The translations under genes were made by a program, and so were the position numbers. A model generated the notes under the pieces. It did not search any database. It was not told where the DNA came from and was given only the letters and a program-made list of their open reading frames with translations. Shown piece by piece: positions 45,477 to 54,355 of a DNA stretch of 64,000 bases. This DNA comes from Paenibacillus sp. sptzw28. GTDB taxonomy: Bacteria > Bacillota > Bacilli > Paenibacillales > Paenibacillaceae. The stretch is from the NCBI RefSeq assembly GCF_019550795.1, contig NZ_CP080545.1:5375501-5439500 (forward strand), written 5' to 3'. The stretch's first letter is position 1. Each line of letters begins with the position of its first letter.

Positions 45477-45861
45477 CGTTCTCCACCTCTGGAACTTTCA
45501 AAAGGAAATTGGTAATCATTTTTTCATAATTTCCTGCGTAGTTGTACTCGTTTTGAAGCAATATAGAGCCTCGCTCTAGATGATTATTAAACAGCCCTGG
45601 AAAATACTCTTCATCCGTAATTTCACGATTTTCATGTTGAGCAATTAAAACTTTAAATAAATAATCATAAGGCCCAGTTAATACGTTTCGAGGAAGCTCT
45701 AGGCCGCTTTTGTCTTTAACCGTCATTAAAATGGGCTGCGGTTCCTTTAGCGATAAAATGACAGCATATCGTGCTAAAATGTTTGGTGTAAGTCTGGTTG
45801 AAGCTTGTAAGTTTTTCAATCGTTCCGCTGTCGCTTTTGAAGTATTAAGACGAAAATTCAT
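45457..45861 (-). CDS. dndE: DNA phosphorothioation protein DndE
   Basis: A 134-residue protein from ATG 45861 with GGAGAG upstream. The start MNFRLNTSKATAERLKNLQ and RLTPNILARYAVILSLKEP match the DndE family, which forms a tetramer that binds nicked double-stranded DNA. The rest includes the ELPRNVLTGPYDYLFKVLI helix region and HLERGSILL. It overlaps dndD by 17 bases and dndA by 20, the tight packing expected for subunits of one complex. Confidence 0.87.
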   Translation of the reverse strand: MNFRLNTSKATAERLKNLQASTRLTPNILARYAVILSLKEPQPILMTVKDKSGLELPRNVLTGPYDYLFKVLIAQHENREITDEEYFPGLFNNHLERGSILLQNEYNYAGNYEKMITNFLLKVPEVENDDLFGQ

Positions 45862-47836
45862 AATTACTCTCCATACCAAAGTAGTTGTTTGAAACCTGAA
45901 CTCTGCCTAAATCTGAATTAAAATCAATGGTGTATAGATGTGACACCTTTTTACTGATTTGTTCAAACTGTTCATGATTGATCTCAGAATCTGTTGATAA
46001 AATTATCACTTGTTCACCGCATCGGGGTATAAACTGTTCCATAATCGCTTTCTTATGTGTTTGATCCAGACGACCCAAAAGTGTATCAAAAACAAAAGGA
46101 AGTCTTCTCTTAGAACACATCGCCATTGCCCAGACTGTCGAAAGTAAGAGGATTTGCTTTTCACCCGCAGATAAGATTTCAATATTTATTTCTTCCTGGT
46201 TAGGATCAAAGATCCGTAACTCAAATGTTTCAGGATGAATTTTAACTCGCGTTACAAACAATTCTTTGCGGTAAACGATTTGCAACATTCTAGCAGTTTC
46301 TAGTTCCACTTGCTGTAATTTCTTTTTCATCTGCATAGAACGAAAGAGTCGACTAACTTCTGATACCTTTGTAGCAATTTCAAACACATGCCCCATTTTT
46401 TTGGATCTTATTACTTTAGCCTTTAGGTCTTCATATTCTTTCTCTTTTAAATGAATATTTTCATCTAATTCTTTGGATAAGACAATCATTTGTTCTTTTT
46501 TAAATTGAATGGTCGTAATTTCGTTCTGGATTTGCTGTGTTTTATCAAGAAGTTCTTTAAGGTCGCTGGAAGCATCATTTTCTTCGATTTGTTTACGTAT
46601 CACCTGCACTTCTTTAATGAGCTGAGTATTTCCCCTAAAGTCGTTTAACATCTCTTTTGGACTAAATTCACATGCTTGTTTAAAGAACGACATTACTTCA
46701 GCCCTCTGAATTGCTGAGGCTTTATGTATTGGCATAATTTCATCCGATGACATGAGTCCCGTCAATTTCATATAAATTTCCGAAACAATATCATCATCAT
46801 TTTTATCCAATAACACACCTAGTACATTCTTAAATGTATCTTGTGGTATTGTATTAATAAATTCATTTTTCAAATCCGCTTTTGCTTCTTTGCTCATTTG
46901 AACTAAGACATTTTTAAGTAAAGCCCTACTCATAACAAATGGGAAAATGGATATCAAGTTTTCCCGATTTTTCTCCATCATTGAAAGACGTCGATTATCG
47001 ATGTCACTCATCTTCTTTACTAGTAGGTCGCGCTCTTTTTTTTCTAATCCACCATTGACATGAAACTGCCGTTCTAGATCATTATACAATGAAGTTTTCT
47101 CATCAATCTCTTTTTCAACACTTTCGAATTCAATAATGAATCCATTCTTTTTCATTAATAAATCATTTTTTTCTTGTTCAATTTCAACTAGTTTTTTTTC
47201 TTCTAAGGATAGGTTGGAGAAGACTTTTTCTTGTTTTAAATAAGTATCCAAGTCAGCTTCAAGGTTTTCAAACAAGTCTACATTAAACATTACTTTTGCC
47301 GTTTGTCTCAGGTATTCGGCAAGAGTCTCTCTCGAGACCACTTGTGATATTTTCTCCCCATCAAATAAGCAAAAATCTAGAAGTTGTGGGGGAGTCTCGT
47401 CACGCAGCTTGGTTTGAAATAGTTCGACATCCTTCTCCTTTAGTTGCTGACCGTTTTTAAATACGCTGAATGATTCTTTAATTGTTTTTTTATTTTTCGT
47501 CCAACTGCGATTTAATGTATATTGATTTCGCTTTAAATTCTCCACCATTTCAAGATCTAGAATGACCTGATAACTTGTGTGGTTTTCTTTTTTTGCAATG
47601 GAATTTAGCTTTGCTTCAATTTTATCTAAATATAGCGCTGAATCCGGCTTTAAACCGTATGTAAATGAACCAAAAAGAACAATTCGAAGTGAATCTAATA
47701 TTGTCGTTTTTCCAGAACCGTTCTTTCCACCAATAAGAACTACATTACGTTCGATGCCAATTGTTTTAAGATCAAATGATTCACCGTTACCGTAATAAGC
47801 GCCTATATTTTTTAACACCAGCCGATTAAACTTCAT
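45845..47836 (-). CDS. dndD: DNA phosphorothioation ATPase DndD
   Basis: A 663-residue SMC/Rad50-like ATPase. Walker A is GGKNGSGKTTILDSLR near residues 36-51. A long coiled-coil-like middle follows, then the signature LSAGEKQILLLSTVWAMAM and Walker B FVFDTLLGRLDQTHKK. The DFCLFDGEKI motif around residue 165 is typical for DndD. It provides the ATPase/nickase activity of the modification machine. ATG at 47836 overlaps the dndC stop as ATGA. Confidence 0.92.
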   Translation of the reverse strand: MKFNRLVLKNIGAYYGNGESFDLKTIGIERNVVLIGGKNGSGKTTILDSLRIVLFGSFTYGLKPDSALYLDKIEAKLNSIAKKENHTSYQVILDLEMVENLKRNQYTLNRSWTKNKKTIKESFSVFKNGQQLKEKDVELFQTKLRDETPPQLLDFCLFDGEKISQVVSRETLAEYLRQTAKVMFNVDLFENLEADLDTYLKQEKVFSNLSLEEKKLVEIEQEKNDLLMKKNGFIIEFESVEKEIDEKTSLYNDLERQFHVNGGLEKKERDLLVKKMSDIDNRRLSMMEKNRENLISIFPFVMSRALLKNVLVQMSKEAKADLKNEFINTIPQDTFKNVLGVLLDKNDDDIVSEIYMKLTGLMSSDEIMPIHKASAIQRAEVMSFFKQACEFSPKEMLNDFRGNTQLIKEVQVIRKQIEENDASSDLKELLDKTQQIQNEITTIQFKKEQMIVLSKELDENIHLKEKEYEDLKAKVIRSKKMGHVFEIATKVSEVSRLFRSMQMKKKLQQVELETARMLQIVYRKELFVTRVKIHPETFELRIFDPNQEEINIEILSAGEKQILLLSTVWAMAMCSKRRLPFVFDTLLGRLDQTHKKAIMEQFIPRCGEQVIILSTDSEINHEQFEQISKKVSHLYTIDFNSDLGRVQVSNNYFGMESNYEFSS

Positions 47837-49221
47837 TCCTTGTACCCTTCTACCTTCCCATAATGTAACCAATCCTGGTTAAGTATTTTGTTAAATTCTT
47901 GAATCAAACCTCTTCTTACCCGATATCCACTATAGTTTTTTTCAGTATTAATGAGCTTTTTCAGCAGTTTGAGGCTTACATTATTTTCTTCACACAACAA
48001 TTCGAGATCAGTAATCTGGTCATCTTCGAACATTGCCCGATCATCATACTCCCAGTCTAGTTCTTCACCTGTAACGCCGTGATAAATGTCCGGAAGCGAA
48101 TCAGTCCAATCTCCATCATCAATCCAAACTCGCCGAATATGCTTTAGTTCCTCTTCCAGAATTAACTTGTACTCACCATCAAATGGGTTGGCTACTTTTC
48201 TTTGAGTCTCCAATAATCTTGTTAATATCATACGTCGCGCTTCAAGCGTAAAAGGTCCAAGGCCTAATTCTCTTTCATCACCTTGACCGGTAAAATATAT
48301 TCCACCATCCATCCGATGTTCTTCACGATATTCTCTTTTGTCCCGAATATCAGATAACCAGTCACGAAATTCTAAAAGTGGACGAAGCCACTCCTCGCCT
48401 GTTTCTATGAACCCACGCAATGCTTTATCTTCACTGACTACAGTACAGGTCCAGCACCCGAAGCGACTATTACCGCAGGAACCGGCACTCTCTTTAATGT
48501 CCTTATCAACCACAAGAGGACATTCACCACCAGAAGAATTTTGGTATAGGGCGTATAATTCATGGTTATTATTTCCCCATGGTGATGGCTCATTCCGCAA
48601 ATACATCCATATATCATCTGTTGTGAAATGCTTAATTGGAGCATAAACAAAAGCATTCGATAGAGTTGAATGTCTCATTAACGTTTTGCCTTCTATTGAG
48701 TGAGAATCAATTACTTGAGCTCGAGTTGCACTTTCGTCGGCGCGAACTCCTAATACCATTACAACCTCACCGAAATGATCGACTTTATCTTTAATAAACC
48801 TATTTGCAGGGTCAATCTTCATTCGATCCGTACACCAACGAAATTTTTGCCGCGGCGAAGGATAACCTTTTCCAATAATAGAGGACCAGAAACTATTTTC
48901 AATCTCTGGTTTGACTTTATGTGATTCAATTGGCAGGTCTCGTTCAAGAGCCTTTTCTTGTATACGTATTAATGTCTTATTAATTGAAGAAATTATCAGT
49001 GGTGTTTCAACAAGAGTATCAGATGAAATGATATAAATCTTCTTATGCCGTTTTTCAGCCGGGAGACGATCTACCGCTTCAAATATTAATTGAGTAAGTG
49101 CGGTTGAGTCTTTTCCCCCAGAGAAACCGACGACCCATGGAAGCGAATCCATTAAGTACATTGATTGAATGCTGTCGATTGTATCTTCAATCATTTCATT
49201 TTTTTTCGTTCCTAAAATCAT
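47833..49221 (-). CDS. dndC: DNA phosphorothioation protein DndC (PAPS-reductase-like ATP pyrophosphatase)
   Basis: A 462-residue protein. The PP-loop SGGKDST is at residues 34-40. The RQKFRWCTDRMKI segment and the cluster CPLVV, SCGNSRFGCWTC provide the Fe-S cysteines. DndC activates the DNA backbone and moves the sulfur donated by DndA. The final 50 residues (LELLCEENNVSLKLLKKL through NQDW) match the stand-alone protein at 38009-38218. The ATG overlaps the dndB stop as ATGA. Confidence 0.93.
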   Translation of the reverse strand: MILGTKKNEMIEDTIDSIQSMYLMDSLPWVVGFSGGKDSTALTQLIFEAVDRLPAEKRHKKIYIISSDTLVETPLIISSINKTLIRIQEKALERDLPIESHKVKPEIENSFWSSIIGKGYPSPRQKFRWCTDRMKIDPANRFIKDKVDHFGEVVMVLGVRADESATRAQVIDSHSIEGKTLMRHSTLSNAFVYAPIKHFTTDDIWMYLRNEPSPWGNNNHELYALYQNSSGGECPLVVDKDIKESAGSCGNSRFGCWTCTVVSEDKALRGFIETGEEWLRPLLEFRDWLSDIRDKREYREEHRMDGGIYFTGQGDERELGLGPFTLEARRMILTRLLETQRKVANPFDGEYKLILEEELKHIRRVWIDDGDWTDSLPDIYHGVTGEELDWEYDDRAMFEDDQITDLELLCEENNVSLKLLKKLINTEKNYSGYRVRRGLIQEFNKILNQDWLHYGKVEGYKE

Positions 49222-50315
49222 GCGAGTTCACCTACTTTTAATTTGTCTTCGATTCGTTCTTCTTGTGGTGTTAGTGGTAGCCCCATCTTCATTTTTATCA
49301 TATTTGCTGTCAAGCTAATGGTATCATTATTTTTATTTATTCTGCCGGTATGCCCAAATGCTCGTCCCATCCAATCAGAATTGTTTCGACTCCAATCTAT
49401 TGATGGCAGTTTCTGAATAAACTGATCCCAGTCTGTCGGGTGATTGTTATATAAATAAGAACCAATAAGGCCGATTGCTTCCAAAAACACACCGTGTGCA
49501 TTTATATAATTAGTTCGCAGCTCTGTCGGGGTAAGTTCCTTTTTTAATACTGCTCGCCATTCTAAAACAGATTCACAAAGTTCTAACCAAAATTTCAATA
49601 GAAAATCTTTTTCAAGTTCTGAGACGAAATCACCTTTCTTTTTGTTGAGGATTCGACTGTTAGTATTAAATATATTGCTTAGTACAAATATTTTTGGCGA
49701 TAATTTAGACAATGATGGTCTCTCTTTATCCGTATATCGTTCAAGAAGTGGGATTTGTAAGACTATCTCTTTTGTTGCATTTGCAAGTTGATCACGGTGC
49801 TCGTATAGAATCCCAAGGGATGAGGTTGTATTCACAGCATGCCTATTTAAGTCAGCAAAGATTTGTTGGCTCTTCCTTAATCCCTCATCTTTAAAAAATA
49901 CCACTGAAATATTTTCCTGCCCTAATTCTGGTGAGACCTTTAATGCTTCTTCAATTGCCGCGCGACGGTGTTGACCATCGTTAATTAAAAGCTTGGCATC
50001 CAGAGTGATCGATAAACGACCCAAATTGTTGAATTCTGGATCTTTTGTATAAGGCTGAAACTTCATATTTCCATCAACCGACGCTGTAAGTGAACTAAAC
50101 ACATAGTCTTTGGGGTTATCCAAGATGTAACTAGCAATTTCAGGAACCCTTGAACGATTTATAGTTCTCTGCGCTCTATACTCTGGGGGAATTTCCTCCT
50201 CATCAAATACGAATATCTTAGGGATTAATTTTAACGGACACATGACAACATAAAATTCACTACCAGCTTGGATACCTCTTAGGGCTGGAAAACTATAACT
50301 AAAAGTCGCTTCCAT
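49218..50315 (-). CDS. dndB: DndB, DGQHR-domain regulator of phosphorothioation
   Basis: A 365-residue protein with DGQHR at residues 113-117 (INDGQHRRAAIEEAL). The layout is the DndB type: RAQRTINRSRVPEIASYIL near residue 50, FFKDEGLRKSQQIFADLNRHAV in the middle and a helical C-terminus. DndB is known as a negative regulator of dnd expression in other bacteria. It is the first gene of the operon; a strong promoter and a palindrome lie just upstream, which fits autoregulation. GGAGG precedes the ATG. Confidence 0.9.
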   Translation of the reverse strand: MEATFSYSFPALRGIQAGSEFYVVMCPLKLIPKIFVFDEEEIPPEYRAQRTINRSRVPEIASYILDNPKDYVFSSLTASVDGNMKFQPYTKDPEFNNLGRLSITLDAKLLINDGQHRRAAIEEALKVSPELGQENISVVFFKDEGLRKSQQIFADLNRHAVNTTSSLGILYEHRDQLANATKEIVLQIPLLERYTDKERPSLSKLSPKIFVLSNIFNTNSRILNKKKGDFVSELEKDFLLKFWLELCESVLEWRAVLKKELTPTELRTNYINAHGVFLEAIGLIGSYLYNNHPTDWDQFIQKLPSIDWSRNNSDWMGRAFGHTGRINKNNDTISLTANMIKMKMGLPLTPQEERIEDKLKVGELA

Positions 50316-50333
50316 ATATGTAATACCTCCATA

Positions 50334-50386
50334 TTACGTACGTAACTTTATGATTCTATGTTAGACTATGTTTACTAGAGGGTCAA
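50334..50386 (-). promoter_or_regulatory. dnd operon promoter with palindromic operator
   Basis: On the minus strand a -35 TTGACC (50386-50381) is followed after 17 bases by a -10 TAACAT (50363-50358). A perfect 12-bp palindrome TTACGTACGTAA at 50334-50345 lies just downstream of the expected transcription start, within the leader before dndB. This is a natural place for repression, possibly by DndB. Confidence 0.65.
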
Positions 50387-50496
50387 TATGAAAACATAAA
50401 ATTATCAGTACTCTTGGAATGGAATCGAGTCCTAAAAATCACCAATAAATGATATAATTTTATTACTATTATGAAGAGAGTACATTCTTTGAAGGG

Positions 50497-52272
50497 ATGG
50501 TCGAGCCATTGATTGAACCAAGAGACTTCTTTAGTGCTAAAGAGCATAATTTACGAACTCTTCTTTTTGAAGATAACAAATTAATTAGGGTACCCGATTA
50601 CCAAAGAAATTTTGCGTGGACAAAGGAAGAACTAGAACAGCTTTGGAGTGATTTTAAAAATACATTTGAAAGTACATACGATTCTGATTACCAACAAAAA
50701 CCAAATATAAAACCACATTTTTTTGGAACTATATTGTTGACGAAAACTGAAAATGGTGAGTATGAGATTACGGACGGTCAACAACGATTAACAGCAAGTA
50801 GTATTTTTTTAAAAGCAATGCTAGAGATTACTGCACGGTTAAGTGATACTGATTTTAAATCTGGAATAAGATCTATGATTACGCCACTTTTACAAAAAAA
50901 TGAATATGATGAACCATTAAAACAAAGGTTATATCTGGATGAAACAGTGGATGATTTATATAGGGAATATATTTTAATAAGACAGACAGCGGGTCAACGT
51001 GAAGAGTATCTCCTGTTGAACCCAATTAAAATACAAAGCCCCACCTCAGCGAGACAAAGACTAAAAGAGGGTCACGATTTTTTCGTTAGTAAACTCAATA
51101 GCGAGTTCCCACCTGGAATGAATGAAGAAGATTTACATAATAAATTACGATGTTTTGTAAGAGCCTTCACCAGACTATTTACTTTCTTGGAAATAACGGT
51201 TAAGGATAAGGAAACGGCATACACAATATTTGGAACAATTAATAATCGTGGGAAGGATTTAACGGACTCAGACATAATTAAAAATGAAATCTTCAAGTCG
51301 GTTCAAAGGGAACAACGCCACCTAATAAAAGATAAATGGGATAGCATTATTGATAACATAGATACCGAAGATTTAACTGATTACTTAAGATTTCAACACG
51401 CATCTGTTCATGGACCGGTGAAGAAAGTTGAACTCTTTAAAGTAATTTCAAATCTCTTGCTAACGAATAATCCACTTGATTATTTAGAACAACTAAGAGT
51501 TGAATCAGATTGGTATGCTAGGGTGAATCTTATTGGTGCGACGTTTTGGAATGAAAATATTACCAATAAATTAAAGGCCTTTAAAACTTTAGATATTACA
51601 CACAGTCTCCCTATGCTCCTTACCGCAGCTGTAAAATATAATAATGAAGATCAAAAATTTGAGAGATTAGTAAACGCAACACTTTCTTTTTGCTTTAGAT
51701 ATTTTACAATCGGAAGAAATTCGGTGGAAAATTTAGAGAAGGAAATTGGTTTAATGTCAAAAGCACTTCGTGATGGCACTAGAGATTTAGATAGCACAAT
51801 TAATTATATAAAGAGCCTAACAAGTGACCACGAATTTAACAATAATTTTATTACCTTTAGAACAAACAACAGTAACCTTGCATTTTATATATTAAACGAA
51901 TTAGAGAGGAATAGAATGACTGGGGTAGTTCCCCTACCTCACAGCCCTTCGCAACATGTTGAACATATTATGCCAAAAAAACCATCCAAGGCAGCTACAC
52001 GAGTCGATGAATGGGGACATGTTAGAAATAATCCGGAATATAGTGATTTTGTTACCCGACTCGGTAATTTACTGATTCTGGAAAGTGATAAGAACCAAAA
52101 TGTTGGTAATAAAGATTTCAATGATAAAAAGCAAATATATCAAACTTCTGGGTTGTCTTATCCACGAGATATTTCAGCTTCATCCACGTATATTGTTTGG
52201 GATTTCGCTTCAATTAACACTCGCCAACAAAGAATGGCTCAGGAAGCACTAAATGTATGGCGTTATTATTAG
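50497..52272 (+). CDS. DUF262-DUF1524 protein (GmrSD/SspE-like restriction factor)
   Basis: A 591-residue protein divergent from the dnd operon. The N-terminal DUF262 (ParB-like) part has IRVPDYQRNFAWTKEELEQLW, the ITDGQQRLTAS loop and NNRGKDLTDSDIIKNEIF. The C-terminal DUF1524 His-Me-type nuclease part has HVEHIMPKKPSK, then LGNLLILESDKNQNVGNKDF. GmrSD cuts modified DNA, and SspE, of the same architecture, senses phosphorothioate and attacks phage DNA. Its place next to dnd genes makes a phosphorothioate-linked role likely. The ATG at 50497 has a poor binding site; an in-frame TTG at 50509 follows GAAGGGATGG and may be the true start. Confidence 0.8.
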   Translation: MVEPLIEPRDFFSAKEHNLRTLLFEDNKLIRVPDYQRNFAWTKEELEQLWSDFKNTFESTYDSDYQQKPNIKPHFFGTILLTKTENGEYEITDGQQRLTASSIFLKAMLEITARLSDTDFKSGIRSMITPLLQKNEYDEPLKQRLYLDETVDDLYREYILIRQTAGQREEYLLLNPIKIQSPTSARQRLKEGHDFFVSKLNSEFPPGMNEEDLHNKLRCFVRAFTRLFTFLEITVKDKETAYTIFGTINNRGKDLTDSDIIKNEIFKSVQREQRHLIKDKWDSIIDNIDTEDLTDYLRFQHASVHGPVKKVELFKVISNLLLTNNPLDYLEQLRVESDWYARVNLIGATFWNENITNKLKAFKTLDITHSLPMLLTAAVKYNNEDQKFERLVNATLSFCFRYFTIGRNSVENLEKEIGLMSKALRDGTRDLDSTINYIKSLTSDHEFNNNFITFRTNNSNLAFYILNELERNRMTGVVPLPHSPSQHVEHIMPKKPSKAATRVDEWGHVRNNPEYSDFVTRLGNLLILESDKNQNVGNKDFNDKKQIYQTSGLSYPRDISASSTYIVWDFASINTRQQRMAQEALNVWRYY

Positions 52273-52581
52273 AATTAAACATTTTGGCTTTACATTAACG
52301 AGGTAAAGACTTTATACAACATAATCGCGAAACACGATTATGTTGTATAAAGTCACAACTTGTTGAGGCACTTTGTAGTTACAATCGTGTCTTGAAACTA
52401 TATATAGGGGATCATTCCAATCAGATGATTCTGCTGAAGATCAAACACTCTTTCCTAGCCAATAAGAAGGTTCTGCCAAGAGTCCGAATCCGGGGATCTG
52501 CATTCATCAAATTTTAGAATAGACAAGTTGGCTTAGCCAACTATATCTGCCCATTACAAATTATATATAAGTATGTATAAT
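52273..52581. other. Right margin of the island; long hairpin, otherwise no gene
   Basis: Apart from the hairpin at 52308-52354 there is no supportable open frame. The base composition changes from AT-rich to that of the flanking chromosome across this stretch. Confidence 0.4.
52308..52354. repeat. Long perfect inverted repeat after DUF262 gene
   Basis: A 20-bp perfect stem, with arms 52308-52327 and 52335-52354 and a 7-base loop, begins GACTTTATACAACATAATCG. There is no T run after it, so it is not a simple intrinsic terminator, though it may end or protect the DUF262 transcript. It lies near the right edge of the AT-rich island. Confidence 0.7.
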
Positions 52582-53364
52582 CTAACCCCACACTTCTTCT
52601 AATGCAGAGCGAAACAACGAATCCAGTCGGTCATCCAGGCTGGACTCTGCCGCTTTCATCGACCCGGCCGTTTGCTCCAAAGAAGCCATTCTCTCTTCGA
52701 GGTAATCGTTGATCGGATGCAGCCTCGGCTCGTAATCCAGCTCTTCTCCCGCTTTCTTCCGAACGAGCAGATTCTGCACGACCCGCTTCAGTTCGCTATC
52801 CTCAGGAATTAACCGATCCACCAGAACATCGAACTCCATTGGCGGCATGCTGCCATATTGCTCAATCCATTCGCAAGCGAGTACAGGACGCAGCACGTAG
52901 AAGTACTTTTTGATTTTGACATGTTCCCCCTGCAGGTAGTCCCGGTAGTTACCCTTAGCCATATTGAGATAGTGGTACATACACGATTTCGGCGAAAAGG
53001 TAAGCGGAGATATACGGCGAATCTGTTCAGCCACAGTGTATTTCTCTTCGTACCGGATCGGTGATTGGAGCCATTCGAGCAGCGGCGGATTCGATTTGCG
53101 GAACAAGTTAAGCGCTTTGCGTAAATCCCATCCGTTGATATCAAGCATATCGCTGATAGGACGCTCAATGACATCTCGTTTGTCGAAGATAGACAAGTAC
53201 CATTCAACCGGCCGAATATAGATAAGTCTGACATCGTAGTCGCTGTCTTGCGAAGGGAAACCCCATGCCCTGCTTCCGGATTCGCAAGCATACAGGATGC
53301 GCACCTGCTCCTCCTGCTCAATTCGGCTTAGTTCTTGTAGAATGATTGATTTAATAGTAGACAT
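52582..53364 (-). CDS. Predicted minimal nucleotidyltransferase (COG3541 type)
   Basis: A 260-residue protein with a DNA polymerase beta-like nucleotidyltransferase core at the N-terminus: CESGSRAWGFPSQDSDYDVRLIY supplies the GS and DxD metal-binding motifs around residues 29-47. A helical region follows (ALNLFRKSNPPLLEWLQSP, MAKGNYRDYL, KKYFYVLRPVLACEWIE). The layout matches a family that recurs near RtcB RNA ligases in bacterial RNA-repair loci. It could add nucleotides to RNA ends or modify a protein; the activity is not known. Confidence 0.8.
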   Translation of the reverse strand: MSTIKSIILQELSRIEQEEQVRILYACESGSRAWGFPSQDSDYDVRLIYIRPVEWYLSIFDKRDVIERPISDMLDINGWDLRKALNLFRKSNPPLLEWLQSPIRYEEKYTVAEQIRRISPLTFSPKSCMYHYLNMAKGNYRDYLQGEHVKIKKYFYVLRPVLACEWIEQYGSMPPMEFDVLVDRLIPEDSELKRVVQNLLVRKKAGEELDYEPRLHPINDYLEERMASLEQTAGSMKAAESSLDDRLDSLFRSALEEVWG

Positions 53365-53468
53365 GGCTGTCCCTCCTAATTCAATGAATATTGATAAACT
53401 CTAATTATATTCTGCCCTGAACTGGCAATACTGATTGTATTGCTAGTTTAATAGGGGGGCTGGAATGA

Positions 53469-53651
53469 ATGGAAACCTTGGGGTATAACCACGTCATGCT
53501 CGCTTTGTTTGCGGAGATGACGCTTGACGAAGCTCTGCGGAAACACAAGGAACAGAAATTAAATGCGGCCATTGACAACGCGCTGCGGGATCGCGATAAG
53601 CAAGCTTTCATTAAGCTGACGGATGAATTACGGGAGCTGCGGAAATATTAA
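53469..53651 (+). CDS. Small IDEAL-domain protein
   Basis: A 60-residue protein whose second half (LNAAIDNALRDRDKQAFIKLTDELRELRKY) matches the IDEAL domain, named for a short conserved motif in small Bacillota proteins; the domain is thought to mediate protein contacts. The G-rich AGGGGGG sits about 10 bases before the ATG. It lies between the nucleotidyltransferase and slipin genes but on the opposite strand, and a strong terminator follows. Confidence 0.65.
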   Translation: METLGYNHVMLALFAEMTLDEALRKHKEQKLNAAIDNALRDRDKQAFIKLTDELRELRKY

Positions 53652-53685
53652 AGCTCTTCGGTAACACCGGGATAACCTTTTAGCG

Positions 53686-53727
53686 AAAAAGGCGTCCTCT
53701 CTGCGATTGTCAAAGAGGCGCCTTTTT
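53686..53727. terminator. Bidirectional terminator
   Basis: Stem AAAAAGGCG..CCTCT paired with AGAGG..CGCCTTTTT between the IDEAL gene and the converging slipin remnant; it can end both transcripts. Confidence 0.85.
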
Positions 53728-53791
53728 CCACATCATTGTTTGTTTATATTTCACAGCAGGTACCACCAGCTGGGAGCCAAGATTCTTCTAA

Positions 53792-54057
53792 TCACTGCAC
53801 TTTACCCGCGCTCTTATCCCCCAGCAACGAGTTCAACTGTTCCAGCAAATTACCGCCGCCGGTAAGTGAAATCGTACCGATTTTCTCACAGATTTTCTCC
53901 AGAAACTCAAGCTCTTTCAAGCGATAAAGCGTCTGGTTCTCATCCATGAGCTTCGCCGTATTCAGCAGACTGCGGGTTGACGCGGTTTCTTCACGGCGGG
54001 TGATGATAATAGCCTGCGCCTTCTTCTCTGCGTCTGTATCGTGATTTTTTTAAACAT
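53792..54057 (-). pseudogene. Slipin/SPFH (band 7) gene with large internal deletion
   Basis: The first codons after a G-rich binding site (AGGGGGG) read MFKKITI from 54057, a typical slipin start. The sequence then jumps out of frame to a slipin C-terminus: EKKAQAIIITRREETASTRS, LLNTAKLMDENQTLYRLKEL, EFLEKICEKIGTISLTGGG, ending at 53792. Some 200-300 residues that form the SPFH domain are missing. Slipins are membrane scaffold proteins that occur in RtcB-containing RNA-repair loci. The remnant lies downstream of rtcB on the same strand. Confidence 0.75.
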
Positions 54058-54355
54058 GTAAATCCCCCCTCAGGCGTTTTCGGAAAAAACGCGGCATCGT
54101 AAGCATCAACTCAGTCTACTAACCTGCCTTTTGATTTGTGACCTTAACGAAGGATTCCTCCTGCAGCAATAGCGGAATCTCGCTTAAGAACTAAGGAAGC
54201 CCGGCATCCGGCTATATAGTCGGTGAACAGAGAATCGGCCAAACTGCAGCCTGTCGCAGCTCACTTCATTAAATAGCGGACGAGCTCGCTTACTTATTTC
54301 GGTATCCACGGATTGCAGAGCCCTGCAGCAGCGTGCTTAGAGAGCCACTGAGGAA
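54058..54355. other. Region between tRNA-like RNA and slipin remnant
   Basis: No open frame with coding features. The only notable structure is a short CGTTTT/AAAACG hairpin near 54079-54091, just upstream of the slipin binding site. It may be part of a longer rtcB-RNA-slipin transcript. Confidence 0.35.

Noticed and set aside
32951..52272. DndFGH restriction genes
   Set aside because: Every gene in the island was inspected; none shows the HerA-like DndH or the DndF/DndG layout.
52308..52354. CRISPR-like repeat
   Set aside because: It is a single inverted repeat without spaced direct repeats or cas genes.
53405..53611. Minus-strand 68-codon frame opposite the IDEAL gene
   Set aside because: Serine/alanine-rich antisense shadow; the plus-strand protein matches a known small domain and is followed by a terminator.
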